Below, piece by piece: positions 39,687 to 48,788 of a stretch of 64,000 nt of DNA. Source of the DNA: Streptomyces sp. TRM68416 (GTDB lineage Bacteria; Actinomycetota; Actinomycetes; Streptomycetales; Streptomycetaceae). The notes under the pieces were generated by a model. It was not told where the DNA came from, made no database searches, and worked only from the letters and a program-made list of their open reading frames with translations. Position 1 is the stretch's first letter, and the number at the start of each line of letters is the position of its first letter. Position numbers and translations under genes: made by a program. The stretch spans positions 62,001-126,000 of the forward strand of contig NZ_JACVWU010000023.1 in NCBI RefSeq assembly GCF_014596915.1, given 5' to 3'.

Positions 39687-40846
39687 GCGGTGCGGCTCTT
39701 TCTGCGAGGGAGATACACCAGCGCTTCCGTTCCGACGAAGCGCAGGACGAACGTGATGACCAGGGCCAGCGCCGTGGCGGGCAGCACTGCCAGTCCGAAG
39801 TGGGAGACCAGCAGGGCGATCAGGGGGATCCGCAGCACCAGGTCGGCGTTGGCGAGCAGCGCGAACCGGGCCGTGCGGTCGGCCCAGTGCCGGTGCCGGC
39901 GCCGGTCGCGGAAGAGGAATTTCTCGATGAGCAGGAAGTTCCAGGCCACGCCGAACTGGTTGGCGACGATCTCCGCGGGCAGGTAGTGCAGCCCGGCCTC
40001 GGTCATCGCCCACAGCGCGGCGAGGTTCGGCACGAAGCCGGTCAGGCCGATCAGCCCGAACAGCACCATCCGGGAGAGCGGGTCGGCGGTGCGCAGCCCG
40101 GCGAGGTGCCGCAGGAAGCGCCGCCCTTCCTGCGCGGTGGACTTGGACTCGCCGGCGTACCGCTCCTGGAAGACGAACGGCACCTCGGTGACCGTACGGG
40201 GACGGTCACGGACGGCCAGCTCCAGGAGGATCTTGTAGCCGAGCGGCTTGAGTTCGTCGGCGGTGACCGAGCTGCGCCGGACGGCGAAGAAGCCGCTCAT
40301 CGGGTCGCTGATGCCGTGCAGCCGGCGCGGGAAGAGGCTCTTGGTGAGCCAGGTCGCGGCGCGCGAGACGGCGATCCGGTAGCCGCCCGCGAGTCCGGCG
40401 CGGCTGCCGCCCTTGATGTAGCGGGAGGCGACGACCAGTCCCGCGCCCGCGTGTTCGCCGGTGGCGACCAACTCCGGTACCAGCGAGGGCGGATGCTGGC
40501 AGTCGCCGTCCATGACGACGACCCAGTCGGAGCCGGCCGCCCGGATGCCCTCGACGACCGCTCCGCCGAGCCCGCCGACGGGCTCGTCCCGGTGCAGCAC
40601 GGTGACCGGGAAGGGGCAGTCCTTGGCGGCCTCGTCGATCACCGCGGGGGTGTCGTCGGTGGAGTCGTCCACGAAGACGACCTCGCAGGGCAGCCGCGCG
40701 GGCACCGACTCGGTGATCTGGTGCAGCAACTCCCGTATGTTCTCGGACTCGTTGAAGGTCGGTACGACGATGGTGACGGCCGCGGGCTCGGGGAGGACCT
40801 CGGTTTCCGTCAGCTCGGGTACCGGTGCGGTGTGCTCCTGGCTCAT
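39683..40846 (-). CDS. Fusion of DPM1-type GT2 glycosyltransferase and GtrA membrane domain
   Basis: The 387-residue protein has an N-terminal polyprenyl-phosphate sugar synthase domain (26-250; VPTFNESENI, DDSTDDTP, VVMDGDCQHPP metal motif at about 114-124) and a C-terminal GtrA-like domain with four helices (265-380; VLFGLIGLTGFVPNLAALWA). It should transfer a sugar from a nucleotide to a lipid carrier and help flip it. ATG and stop codons overlap both neighbours by 4 bases, so it is translationally coupled. The donor sugar is not identifiable by sequence. Confidence 0.9.
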   Translation of the reverse strand: MSQEHTAPVPELTETEVLPEPAAVTIVVPTFNESENIRELLHQITESVPARLPCEVVFVDDSTDDTPAVIDEAAKDCPFPVTVLHRDEPVGGLGGAVVEGIRAAGSDWVVVMDGDCQHPPSLVPELVATGEHAGAGLVVASRYIKGGSRAGLAGGYRIAVSRAATWLTKSLFPRRLHGISDPMSGFFAVRRSSVTADELKPLGYKILLELAVRDRPRTVTEVPFVFQERYAGESKSTAQEGRRFLRHLAGLRTADPLSRMVLFGLIGLTGFVPNLAALWAMTEAGLHYLPAEIVANQFGVAWNFLLIEKFLFRDRRRHRHWADRTARFALLANADLVLRIPLIALLVSHFGLAVLPATALALVITFVLRFVGTEALVYLPRRKSRTA

Positions 40847-42489
40847 CGGGCGCCTCCCGCCGGCTGGATCTGCCGGATCTCGATGCGGTCCTCGCCCTTG
40901 CCGAAGACGGCGACCGGTGCCGAGTGGTCGATGGCCGCCTGCACGTTGGGCAGGTCGGCCGCGTCGCGCCGTACGGTCGGTGAGGCGACGACGTAGTCGA
41001 GGTCGCGCCAGCCGCGCGGCATCGTCTTCGTCACCGCCGGGTCCAGGTCGGCCTTGTAGAACCAGATGACGCCGGTGCCGGGCCGGTACCCCGCGTGCAC
41101 CAGGTCCAGCCAGAGCGCGTCGTCGACGAGTACCCGCGTGTCCTCGGGCTTCTCCACTTCTGTCGCCAGCCAGTTGGAGGCGGCCTGATAGGGGGCGTTG
41201 GCGTCGGCGGTGACGGCGGTGTGGATGCCGTCGTACCAGCGGGGTACGACGTAGGCGCCGGCGGCGAGGGCGAGGACCGCGGCGAGGGTGTACCGGCCGC
41301 GGGTCTTCCACCGCCGCTCGTCGGGGAGCCGTCCTCTGCGCACCACGGCGTGGGCGATGCTCGCGGTGCCTCCGGCCAGGACGAGGGCGAGGAAGGGCAG
41401 CGCCTGGATGACGTACATGGCGGGCAGGTAGCCGTTGGGGCGCAGGGCCAGCACGGCGAGGATCGCCACCGCGAGGGCGGGTCCGGCCAGGGCGCGGGCG
41501 GTGACCGACCAGCGGCGGACGACGAGCAGCAGCAGGGCGCCGGCCAGGCCGCCGAGGGGCAGGACGCGGTCGTAGTACAGCCACGATTGCAGGACGCCGT
41601 GGGAGCCCGAGCCCTGGTCGAGGATGAAGCCCGAACCGGGTCTGGTCATCTGGTACTTGACGCCGTCCCAGAGGGAGACGTGTCCGCTGCCGGGCAGCAG
41701 TTCTCCCTTGAGCAGGGCGAACAGCGGGTAGGAGAAGCCGATCAGGGCGCAGGCCGTGATGGCACCGGTGACGGCGAACTTGCGGGTGTCGCGGTGGCTG
41801 TGCCGCCACATGGTGAACAGGACCGCGGGCAGGACGAGGAGCATCGTCTCCTTGGTGAGGACGGCCGTCGCGGCCGCGATGCCCGCGCCGAAGTGGTGCC
41901 AGAGGTGGCGGCTCGGGGAGGCGGCGAGGGTGAACGCCAGCAGCGTCCACATCACCGCGAGGTTGTCGAGGAAGATCTCCCGCTGGAGGATGACCGACAG
42001 CGGCGAGAGGCCGAACAGGGCCATGGCGAGCCCGGCGGCCCAGCGCGGCAGGGCCAGGCGGCGGCCCAGGACGTAGACGAGGACCGCGCTGATGCCGCTG
42101 ATCACCAGCATGGCGGCGCGCATCGAGCCCACGGTCATCGACTCGGGGCTGATCAGCGACGGTATCCAGGTGAGCAGGGCGATCTGTATCCAGCCCAGGG
42201 GCGGATGGTCGTACCAGTAGGTGTAGTGGGCCAGGCCCCGGCCCTCCTGGACGGCCCAGGCCTGGGCGAGGTAGGTGCCCTCGTCGTCGCTGAGGGTCGG
42301 GTAGTCGGCGATGTTCCAGCCCTGCACGACGAGGATCGCGACGAGGAGGACCCCGCACAGGACGAGGTCGGGGCGGGAGGAGCGCAGCCGCTTCGGCGGC
42401 TCCGGCCGGCCGGTCGAACCGGTGTCAGGCGCAGGCTGCCGCTGCGCGGGAACCTTGGGGGTGGTCACCGCGGAAAGGGTGGAGGTCAC
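40843..42489 (-). CDS. GT39/ArnT-like membrane glycosyltransferase
   Basis: This is a polytopic C-fold glycosyltransferase using polyprenyl-phosphate sugars, 548 residues from a GTG start that overlaps the CslA-like gene stop (GTGA). After a disordered N-terminus (1-35), helix 1 is followed by the acidic DYPTLSDDEGTYLAQAWAVQ loop that carries the catalytic Asp-Asp-Glu in this family, then about a dozen helices and a C-terminal extracytoplasmic domain (430-548). It would put the sugar made by the preceding enzyme onto a protein or glycan outside the membrane. The acceptor is unknown. Confidence 0.88.
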   Translation of the reverse strand: MTSTLSAVTTPKVPAQRQPAPDTGSTGRPEPPKRLRSSRPDLVLCGVLLVAILVVQGWNIADYPTLSDDEGTYLAQAWAVQEGRGLAHYTYWYDHPPLGWIQIALLTWIPSLISPESMTVGSMRAAMLVISGISAVLVYVLGRRLALPRWAAGLAMALFGLSPLSVILQREIFLDNLAVMWTLLAFTLAASPSRHLWHHFGAGIAAATAVLTKETMLLVLPAVLFTMWRHSHRDTRKFAVTGAITACALIGFSYPLFALLKGELLPGSGHVSLWDGVKYQMTRPGSGFILDQGSGSHGVLQSWLYYDRVLPLGGLAGALLLLVVRRWSVTARALAGPALAVAILAVLALRPNGYLPAMYVIQALPFLALVLAGGTASIAHAVVRRGRLPDERRWKTRGRYTLAAVLALAAGAYVVPRWYDGIHTAVTADANAPYQAASNWLATEVEKPEDTRVLVDDALWLDLVHAGYRPGTGVIWFYKADLDPAVTKTMPRGWRDLDYVVASPTVRRDAADLPNVQAAIDHSAPVAVFGKGEDRIEIRQIQPAGGAR

Positions 42490-43790
42490 GCGGGGACGTC
42501 CTCTCGGGTCGCTTCGGACTGGTCGAGGTGTGCGCCGACGTGGGTGGTGAGCTCCCAGTCGTTGCGGCCGCGCTGCTCGCGCCAGACGGCACGGACCGCG
42601 GCGCCGGCGAGGAGCACCTGGTAGAAGGGGCCGCCGACGATGAGTTTCAGGTAGTGCACGAAGCGGACGCGAAGCCCGTACTGCTTGCCGAAGTCGTGCA
42701 GGCCCACGACCTCGAAGACGAAGGTCACCAGCGCGGTGACGGCCGGCAGGAAGGTGATGAAGGCGATGGAGACCGGGACGTCGAGGAAGAGCGCGATCGC
42801 GATGTTGAGCGGGATGATCACGCCGGTGAAGGCCTGCATGAACGGTGTCATCAGGGTGTAGCGGGCGAGCAGCCGCTGGCCGAGGGTCGGCAGTTGCTTC
42901 CAGTCCTTCTTCCGGTAGACCTGGAGGAAGCCCTGGTTCCAGCGGGTGCGCTGCTTCAGCAGGGACATGAGGCTGCCCGGGGTCTCCTCCCGGGTCACCA
43001 TGTCGGAGTCGTAGGCGACGACGACCTTCTTGCCGACGCTGGACAGCCGTACGCCCAGGTCGCAGTCCTCGGCAAGGCAGTCGGGGTCCCAGCCGCCGGC
43101 CTCGCGCAGGACGTCGGTGCGGACGAAGACGGTGTTGCCGCCGAGCGGGATGAACCCTTTCTGCGCATGCAGGTGCAGCCGGGAGCGGAACCAGAAGAAG
43201 TACTCGAGGCAGTTGCGCAGGCTGTACCAGCTGGAGTGGAAGTTGATCAGCTGGACGCCGCCCTGGACCACGTCCGCCCGGGTGCTGCGGAAGGCGTGGT
43301 CGACGTGGGCGAGGAGCTCCGGGTGGACCTGGTCCTCGGCGTCGAAGACCCCGACGACGTCGCCGCGGCAGTGCGGCAGCGCGGTGTTCATGGCCTTCGG
43401 CTTGTTCTTCTTCTCGTGGGTGTCGACGACGACCCGGACGCGCCGGTCGCGCGCGGCGGCGCGCTCGGCCACGGCCGTGGTCTCGGGGTCGTCGTGCCCG
43501 ACGATGACGATGATCTCGAAGTCGGTGTGGCTGGACTCCAGCAGCCGCTGGATGGTGTGGTCCAGCACGGCCTGCTCGTGCCGTGCGGGAAGCAGCAGTG
43601 AGAACGACAGATGCCCGCCGCCGTCCGGACTGCGGAACCGGGTGGAGGCGAGCACCTCGGGCGTACGCCACGCGTGCATCTGCCACCACAGGGTGAAAGC
43701 CGCCATCCAGAACAAGGCCAGCGAGACGACGGCTATGAAGACAGACGTCAGCAAAAAGATCCCCCCAGATCCCAGAACCCCCTGTCGCAA
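42486..43790 (-). CDS. CslA-like processive GT2 glycosyltransferase
   Basis: This is a membrane glycan synthase of the cellulose/hyaluronan-synthase type, 434 residues. Two N-terminal helices flank the start (12-34), then the GT-A domain: DAED (about 148-151) for the metal, CLAEDCDLGVRL (about 240) for the acceptor base, and KQRTRWNQG (about 282) as the Q-x-x-R-W motif. Three or four C-terminal helices follow. The polymer made is not given by sequence, but beta-linked glucan or related is typical. It is the first gene of the operon and shares the CslA plus oxidase theme known from the Streptomyces hyphal-tip glycan locus, though with different partners. Confidence 0.9.
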   Translation of the reverse strand: MRQGVLGSGGIFLLTSVFIAVVSLALFWMAAFTLWWQMHAWRTPEVLASTRFRSPDGGGHLSFSLLLPARHEQAVLDHTIQRLLESSHTDFEIIVIVGHDDPETTAVAERAAARDRRVRVVVDTHEKKNKPKAMNTALPHCRGDVVGVFDAEDQVHPELLAHVDHAFRSTRADVVQGGVQLINFHSSWYSLRNCLEYFFWFRSRLHLHAQKGFIPLGGNTVFVRTDVLREAGGWDPDCLAEDCDLGVRLSSVGKKVVVAYDSDMVTREETPGSLMSLLKQRTRWNQGFLQVYRKKDWKQLPTLGQRLLARYTLMTPFMQAFTGVIIPLNIAIALFLDVPVSIAFITFLPAVTALVTFVFEVVGLHDFGKQYGLRVRFVHYLKLIVGGPFYQVLLAGAAVRAVWREQRGRNDWELTTHVGAHLDQSEATREDVPA

Positions 43791-43893
43791 CGGCCAGTCA
43801 CACCCGTCGCGCCACTGTGGAGAGGTTAGGGGGGAACTGTGAAGCGTGGGGGCCCTTCCGATAAATAGCGTGTTTCGGCCGAGTGTGACTACC

Positions 43894-45924
43894 TCAGCCG
43901 CGCAACGCCGCCCGCAGCCGCTCTACTTCGGTCGTGGGGGCGTCACAAGTGAAGTTACGGCAGACATAAGCGGTCGGTTCACCGCCGACGAGACTCCGGT
44001 CCGCGAGCAGCGGCAGTTCCTCGCGCCCCGGCAGCCCCACGGCTACCACAGCGCCGGGGGCGGTGCCGAGAAGTGCCGTACGGTGCAAGGCCTTTGTGGC
44101 GGGGTCGTCGAGCGCGGGCCCGACCACCGCGATCTCGCGCGGCCCGTCGAGCTGCGCCTCGGCGACGGCCAGCCCCCAGCCGATGAACCGCGGCACGCGC
44201 GGCCCGAGCGCCTTCACCACGCCCAACGCCCTTACCGCGGCGGCACGATGGGGCTCGGCGCCGGTCTGCGCGGCATAGCTCAGCAGCGCGCCCGCCGCCG
44301 CGGTCCAGCCGGACGGGGCGGCGTTGTCGGTCGGGTCCTGCGGCCGGCGGATGAGCCGCTCGGCGTCGGAGGCCGTGTCGAACAGCGCCCCCGACTCCTC
44401 GTCGACGAACCGGGCGAGGACGTGGTCGAGCAGGAACCCGGCGAATTCCAGCCACACCCCCTCCCCCGTCACGGACGCGAGCGCCAGGAACCCCTCCGCG
44501 ACATCGGCGTAGTCCTCCAGCACCCCCGCATGGGCGCCCACCCGCCCGTCCTTGCTGGTACGCGCGATCCGCGCCTGCTCGTCCAGGTGCAGCCGTACGA
44601 GGAGATCGGCGGCGCCGAGCGCGGCCTCGACGAGGTCGGGGCGGTCGAAGTAGGCGCCGGTCTCGGCCAGCGCGGCGATCGCCAGGCCGTTCCAGGCGGC
44701 GACGATCTTGTCGTCGCGTCCGGGGGCGGGCCGCTCGGCACGCACGCCGAGGAGCCGCTCCTTGACGGAGGCGACCTTCCCGGCGTCGAACACGCTCTGG
44801 TGCTGTGGCAGTTGGAGCACGGACGCGCCGTGCTCGAAGGTGCCCTCCTCGGTCACGCCGAAGTACTGCGCGGCGAGTTCGGCGTCGTCGCCGAGGGCCT
44901 GCCGGAGCTGCTCGGGCGTCCACACGTAGTAGGCGCCCTCGACGTGCTTGCCGGTCCCGTCGTCGCTGTCGGCGTCGAGGGCGGAGGCGAACCCGCCTTC
45001 GGCCGTGCGCAGTTCACGCACCATGAAGTCGGCGGTCTCCAGCGCCACGCGCCGCGCCAGTTCCGATCCGGTGGCCCGCCAGAGATGAGCGTAGACCCGA
45101 CACAACAGCGCATTGTCGTACAGCATCTTCTCGAAGTGGGGCACCACCCAGTCCCGGTCCACGGAGTACCGCGCGAACCCGCCCCCGAGCTGGTCGTAGA
45201 TCCCGCCCCGCGCCATCCGCTCACAGGTGTCCTGCGCCATCTGCAGGGCCCCCTCGGACCCGGTCCGCGCATGGTGCCGCAGCAGGAACTCGACGACCAT
45301 GGACGGCGGGAACTTGGGCGCACCCCCGAAGCCGCCGCGCTGCGGGTCGTACTCCCGGGTGAGCCCGAGCAGCGCCTGCGCCAGCTCCTCCTCACCGGGC
45401 GCCTCCGTGCCCCCGTAGGAGATCTCCCGCCCCGCCAGGTCCCGCACGATCTTCCCGGCGACCTCGGCGACCTCGTCCCGGCGATCCCTCCAGGCCTGCC
45501 CGACCCCCTCCAGCACCTGCCGGAACGACGGCATGCCGTGCCGGGGCGCGGGCGGGAAGTAGGTCCCGAAGTAGAAGGGCTCGGCCTCGGGCGTCAGGAA
45601 CACCGTCATGGGCCAGCCCCCCTGCCCGGTCGCCGCCTGCACGGCCTCCATGTAGACGGCGTCCACGTCGGGCCGTTCCTCGCGGTCGACCTTGATGCTG
45701 ACGAAGTGGGCGTTGAGGTAGTCGGCCGTCTCCTGGTCCTCGAAGGACTCGTGCGCCATGACATGACACCAGTGGCAGGCGCTGTAGCCGACGCTCAGGA
45801 ACACGGGGACGTCACGCCGCCGGGCTTCCTCGAACGCGTCGGCCTCCCAGGGCCACCAGTCGACGGGGTTGTCCGCGTGCTGGAGGAGGTACGGGGACGT
45901 GGCCTGCGCAAGTCGGTTCGGCAT
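43894..45924 (-). CDS. DUF255 thioredoxin-fold protein (YyaL/spermatogenesis-associated 20 family)
   Basis: The 676-residue protein begins [20 protein letters not shown], as in nearly all members of the family. The N-terminal thioredoxin fold (1-160) has CHWC at 50-53 ([13 protein letters not shown]). The rest is an alpha/alpha toroid like that of glycoside hydrolase/epimerase barrels (about 190-570; [30 protein letters not shown]) with a C-terminal cap. The biochemical role is not established; predictions include a redox-linked sugar epimerase-like enzyme. It is a single gene with the ATG at 45924 and a 130-base gap to the next. Confidence 0.9.
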   Translation of the reverse strand: MPNRLAQATSPYLLQHADNPVDWWPWEADAFEEARRRDVPVFLSVGYSACHWCHVMAHESFEDQETADYLNAHFVSIKVDREERPDVDAVYMEAVQAATGQGGWPMTVFLTPEAEPFYFGTYFPPAPRHGMPSFRQVLEGVGQAWRDRRDEVAEVAGKIVRDLAGREISYGGTEAPGEEELAQALLGLTREYDPQRGGFGGAPKFPPSMVVEFLLRHHARTGSEGALQMAQDTCERMARGGIYDQLGGGFARYSVDRDWVVPHFEKMLYDNALLCRVYAHLWRATGSELARRVALETADFMVRELRTAEGGFASALDADSDDGTGKHVEGAYYVWTPEQLRQALGDDAELAAQYFGVTEEGTFEHGASVLQLPQHQSVFDAGKVASVKERLLGVRAERPAPGRDDKIVAAWNGLAIAALAETGAYFDRPDLVEAALGAADLLVRLHLDEQARIARTSKDGRVGAHAGVLEDYADVAEGFLALASVTGEGVWLEFAGFLLDHVLARFVDEESGALFDTASDAERLIRRPQDPTDNAAPSGWTAAAGALLSYAAQTGAEPHRAAAVRALGVVKALGPRVPRFIGWGLAVAEAQLDGPREIAVVGPALDDPATKALHRTALLGTAPGAVVAVGLPGREELPLLADRSLVGGEPTAYVCRNFTCDAPTTEVERLRAALRG

Positions 45925-46054
45925 ACCCCCATCCTTGCGCACCGGCCGCCGCCCCGCCCATGCGCCACGGGGCGGCGTGCGAACGGGGTCGGATGCCGGT
46001 CGGTCGGCGGCGTGGGCGGGTCGTCCGAGGTCCCGAGCCGGTTCTCGGGCGGTG

Positions 46055-46678
46055 TCAGCGGACGGTTCCGTCCCACTGCCAGGCGGAGCGGCGGCCCAGG
46101 CCGGGGAGGGCGGCTCGGCCGGTGGACCACAGGAGGGTGTCGCAGGGGCGGTGGCCGGGCGGGGCCTCGGGGAAGAGGCGGCTGAGGACGGCTTCGGCGA
46201 GGCTGTCCGACGGGGGGTGCGGGGTGCCGAGGGCGGCGGTGATGTCGTAGGTGTGCAGGGCGAGTTCGACGGCTCCCATGGCCGCGAAGCCGGAGCTGTC
46301 GGAGTGGCCCCAGGGGTGCCACGCCCGGACGTCGCCGGGCGTGGAGTCGACCGTCCGGGCGAGCAGCGAGGCGGCGATCCCGACTCCTTCCAGGCAGACG
46401 TCGACGGAGGCCTCGGGGTCGAGCGAGGCGTGCAGGGCCACATACCTGTCCTGCGGGCGGGCGATGAGCAGTCCGGCGTATCCGGTCAGGCCGAGGGCCA
46501 GATGGCCGAGGGTCTGCCGGCACGTCCAGTCGAGGCCGTGGGCGGGGCGTGTCCAGTCCCGGCCGGCCCGCTCGTGGAGCACGGCCAGGCACTCCTGGGC
46601 GGTCGCGGTGAGGAGGCCGCTCCAGCGACCGGCGGCGCGCTTGTCGTCGTAGGCGAACCGGGTTGCCGTCACGGTCAT
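46055..46678 (-). CDS. Mycothiol-dependent maleylpyruvate isomerase/DinB-fold enzyme
   Basis: This is a 207-residue member of the MDMPI N-terminal family, four-helix-bundle enzymes that use mycothiol and a metal. [20 protein letters not shown] holds the first His ligand (His58), and [17 protein letters not shown] the C-terminal His (about 140-146); a Glu sits near in MGAVELALH. The substrate is unknown. The ATG at 46678 overlaps the stop of the imine-reductase-like gene (ATGA), so the two enzymes probably act in one pathway. Confidence 0.85.
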   Translation of the reverse strand: MTVTATRFAYDDKRAAGRWSGLLTATAQECLAVLHERAGRDWTRPAHGLDWTCRQTLGHLALGLTGYAGLLIARPQDRYVALHASLDPEASVDVCLEGVGIAASLLARTVDSTPGDVRAWHPWGHSDSSGFAAMGAVELALHTYDITAALGTPHPPSDSLAEAVLSRLFPEAPPGHRPCDTLLWSTGRAALPGLGRRSAWQWDGTVR

Positions 46679-47562
46679 TTGCCGCCTTCCTGCCGCTTCA
46701 GCACCTCGATGACGGCCGCGTAGCTGTCGGATCCGTGCCCCGCCCGGTGGGCCCTGCGCATGGTGTCCCGCAGCAGCTCGGGCAGGGCGGTGTCGACGCC
46801 CCGGTGCGCGGCGGCGTGGATGAGGTGGTCGACGGTCGCGATCTGTACGTCGATGGTGGCGTCGTCCCCGGGATAGCGGCCGGCGTCGACCTGGGGCGCG
46901 TACGTGGTCAGGAACCCGGCGACGGTGGTGAGCCAGCGGATCGCCACCGGGGTGAAGTCGGTCGCCGGCGTCTTCTCGGCGCCGACCAGCGCGGTGCCGT
47001 GCAGCCACCCGGTCATGGTGGCCCACATCAGGCCGAGCAGGGCGGCGTCGTAGAGGGAGGCGAGCCCGGGGTCCTCGCCGAGGAACACCGGGTCGCCCAG
47101 GGCCTCCAGCGCCGTCCGCCGGGAGTCGAAGACGTCGCGCGCACCGCTGTACAGGAACATCATCCCGGCGCCGACCCCCGGCGGGGTCGTCATGACCGCG
47201 CCGTCGAGGTACCGCGCGCCGTGGGTCCCGGCCCAGTGGGCGGCCTCGTTCGCCTGCTCCGGCGAACCCGACGTCAGGTTGATGAGCGTCTTGCCCGCGA
47301 GGGCGTCGGCGACGGGGTCGAGGAGGGTGTGCATCACGTCGTAGTCCAGTACGCAGACGACGGTCAGCTCACTCGCCTCGATCGCCTCCGCCGGGGTCGC
47401 CGCCTGGCGGGCGCCGCGTTCGACGAGCGCCCGCGCCTTGTGCGGCGACCTGTTCCACACGGTCGTCGGGTGGCCGCGGTCCAGGAACGCGGCGGCCAGC
47501 GCCGAGCCCATCGAGCCGAGTCCGACGACGGTGACAGCGACGGCCTGGCGGTCGGGGTTCAT
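46675..47562 (-). CDS. Imine reductase-like NAD(P)-dependent dehydrogenase
   Basis: This is a Rossmann-fold enzyme of the 6-phosphogluconate/3-hydroxyisobutyrate dehydrogenase superfamily, 295 residues. The dinucleotide loop is VVGLGSMGSALAAAFLDRGH, then TTVWNRSPHKA (Arg and Ser suggest NADPH). The central LGEDPGLASLYDAALLGLMW and GWLHGTALVGAEK are the pattern of bacterial imine reductases, with a candidate proton-donor Asp in LYD. Its natural reaction is likely reduction of a cyclic imine or related substrate. AGGAG precedes the ATG at 47562; the frame is open to 47577 without a ribosome site. Divergent from a GlxA-type regulator that may control it. Confidence 0.85.
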   Translation of the reverse strand: MNPDRQAVAVTVVGLGSMGSALAAAFLDRGHPTTVWNRSPHKARALVERGARQAATPAEAIEASELTVVCVLDYDVMHTLLDPVADALAGKTLINLTSGSPEQANEAAHWAGTHGARYLDGAVMTTPPGVGAGMMFLYSGARDVFDSRRTALEALGDPVFLGEDPGLASLYDAALLGLMWATMTGWLHGTALVGAEKTPATDFTPVAIRWLTTVAGFLTTYAPQVDAGRYPGDDATIDVQIATVDHLIHAAAHRGVDTALPELLRDTMRRAHRAGHGSDSYAAVIEVLKRQEGGK

Positions 47563-47688
47563 GGCACAGCTCCTCATGGTTCGGTGGGTGACGGTTGATC
47601 ACGTACCGACCACGGTGGCAGCGCGCCGGGGCGCGGGACAGTGACACCGGTGACGGCGTTCACCAAATTCCTGCCATAGCCTTTCGGC

Positions 47689-48687
47689 ATGGGTATGGGT
47701 ACCGGTTCCGTCGCCGTGGTCGTCCCCGGGCACATCACCGCCCCGTCGTGGGACCTGTACGAACTGAGCATCGCCTGCGCGGTCTTCGGGACCCCGCAGC
47801 GCGATCTGGCCGACCCCTGGTACGAGTTGCGGCTGTGCGGGACCGGCGAGGACGGATCCGGCCCCGCCGGCGCGGGATTCGCGCTGCGGACCCCGCACGG
47901 CCTCGACGACCTCGTCGGCGCGGGCACGGTGATCGTGCCCTCGGTCCCGGACGCGTGCGTCGAGGAGGGCGAGCCGCTGCCCCCGGCGCTGATCACCGCG
48001 TTGCGACGGGCCTACGACTCCGGCGCCCGCATGGTCTCCCTGTGCAACGGCGCCTTCGCGCTCGCCGAGGCCGGCCTGCTCGACGGGCGCCCGGCCACCG
48101 CGCACTGGATGCACACCGCCCAACTCGCCGAGCGCTACCCGAAGGTGCGGGTGGACGACTCCGTGCTGTACGTCGACGACGGCGACGTCCTCACCAGCGC
48201 GGGCCTGACCGCGGGCCTCGACCTCTGCCTGCACCTGGTCCGCCGCGATCTCGGCGCCCACATCGCCAACCAGCTCGCCCGCCGCATGGTGGTGCCCGCC
48301 CACCGGCCCGGCGGCCAGGCCCAGTTCATCGACCTCGCCGTCCCGCACGCCGACGACGACCGGCTGAGCCCGGTGCTCGACTGGGCCCGCGCCCACCTCG
48401 ACGGGCCCCTCACCGTGCAGGACCTGGCGCGGCGCGCGTCGATGAGCCCGCGCACGTTCTACCGCCGTCTGCACGCGGCCACCGGCACCACGCCGCTGCA
48501 GTGGATCCTCAACCAGCGCCTCGGACGCGCCCAGAGCCTGCTCGAATCGACGGACCTCCCGATCGAGAGGATCAGCGAACTGAGCGGCCTCGGCACGGCC
48601 AACAACCTGCGTCACCACTTCCTCAAGCAGTTCGGCGTACCGCCGGGCCACTACCGCCGCGCGTTCCCGCCGGGCAACCAGCCGTGA
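47689..48687 (+). CDS. GlxA-type AraC-family regulator with DJ-1/PfpI domain
   Basis: This is a transcriptional activator of 332 residues. The N-terminal DJ-1/PfpI-like domain (about 8-190; MVSLCNGAFALAEAGLLDGR) lacks protease function but senses ligands. The C-terminal AraC/XylS domain (about 225-325) has two helix-turn-helix segments: LTVQDLARRASMSPRTFYRR and IERISELSGLGTANNLRHHF. It is divergent from the imine reductase/MDMPI operon across 126 bases, the usual setting for control of the neighbour. The ligand is unknown. Confidence 0.9.
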   Translation: MGMGTGSVAVVVPGHITAPSWDLYELSIACAVFGTPQRDLADPWYELRLCGTGEDGSGPAGAGFALRTPHGLDDLVGAGTVIVPSVPDACVEEGEPLPPALITALRRAYDSGARMVSLCNGAFALAEAGLLDGRPATAHWMHTAQLAERYPKVRVDDSVLYVDDGDVLTSAGLTAGLDLCLHLVRRDLGAHIANQLARRMVVPAHRPGGQAQFIDLAVPHADDDRLSPVLDWARAHLDGPLTVQDLARRASMSPRTFYRRLHAATGTTPLQWILNQRLGRAQSLLESTDLPIERISELSGLGTANNLRHHFLKQFGVPPGHYRRAFPPGNQP

Positions 48688-48788
48688 AGGATCCCGTCGG
48701 CCGCCGGTCTCCCCGCCCCCTCCCCACGGCGCCGCGTCCGCAGCACACTTGACCAAGAACTGCCGTTGCCGCAGGAGGGGGACGTGAC

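Noticed and set aside
48750-48788. TTGACC as a -35 box for the STAND operon
   Set aside because: No acceptable -10 hexamer lies 16-19 bases downstream before the ribosome site, so I do not annotate a promoter there.
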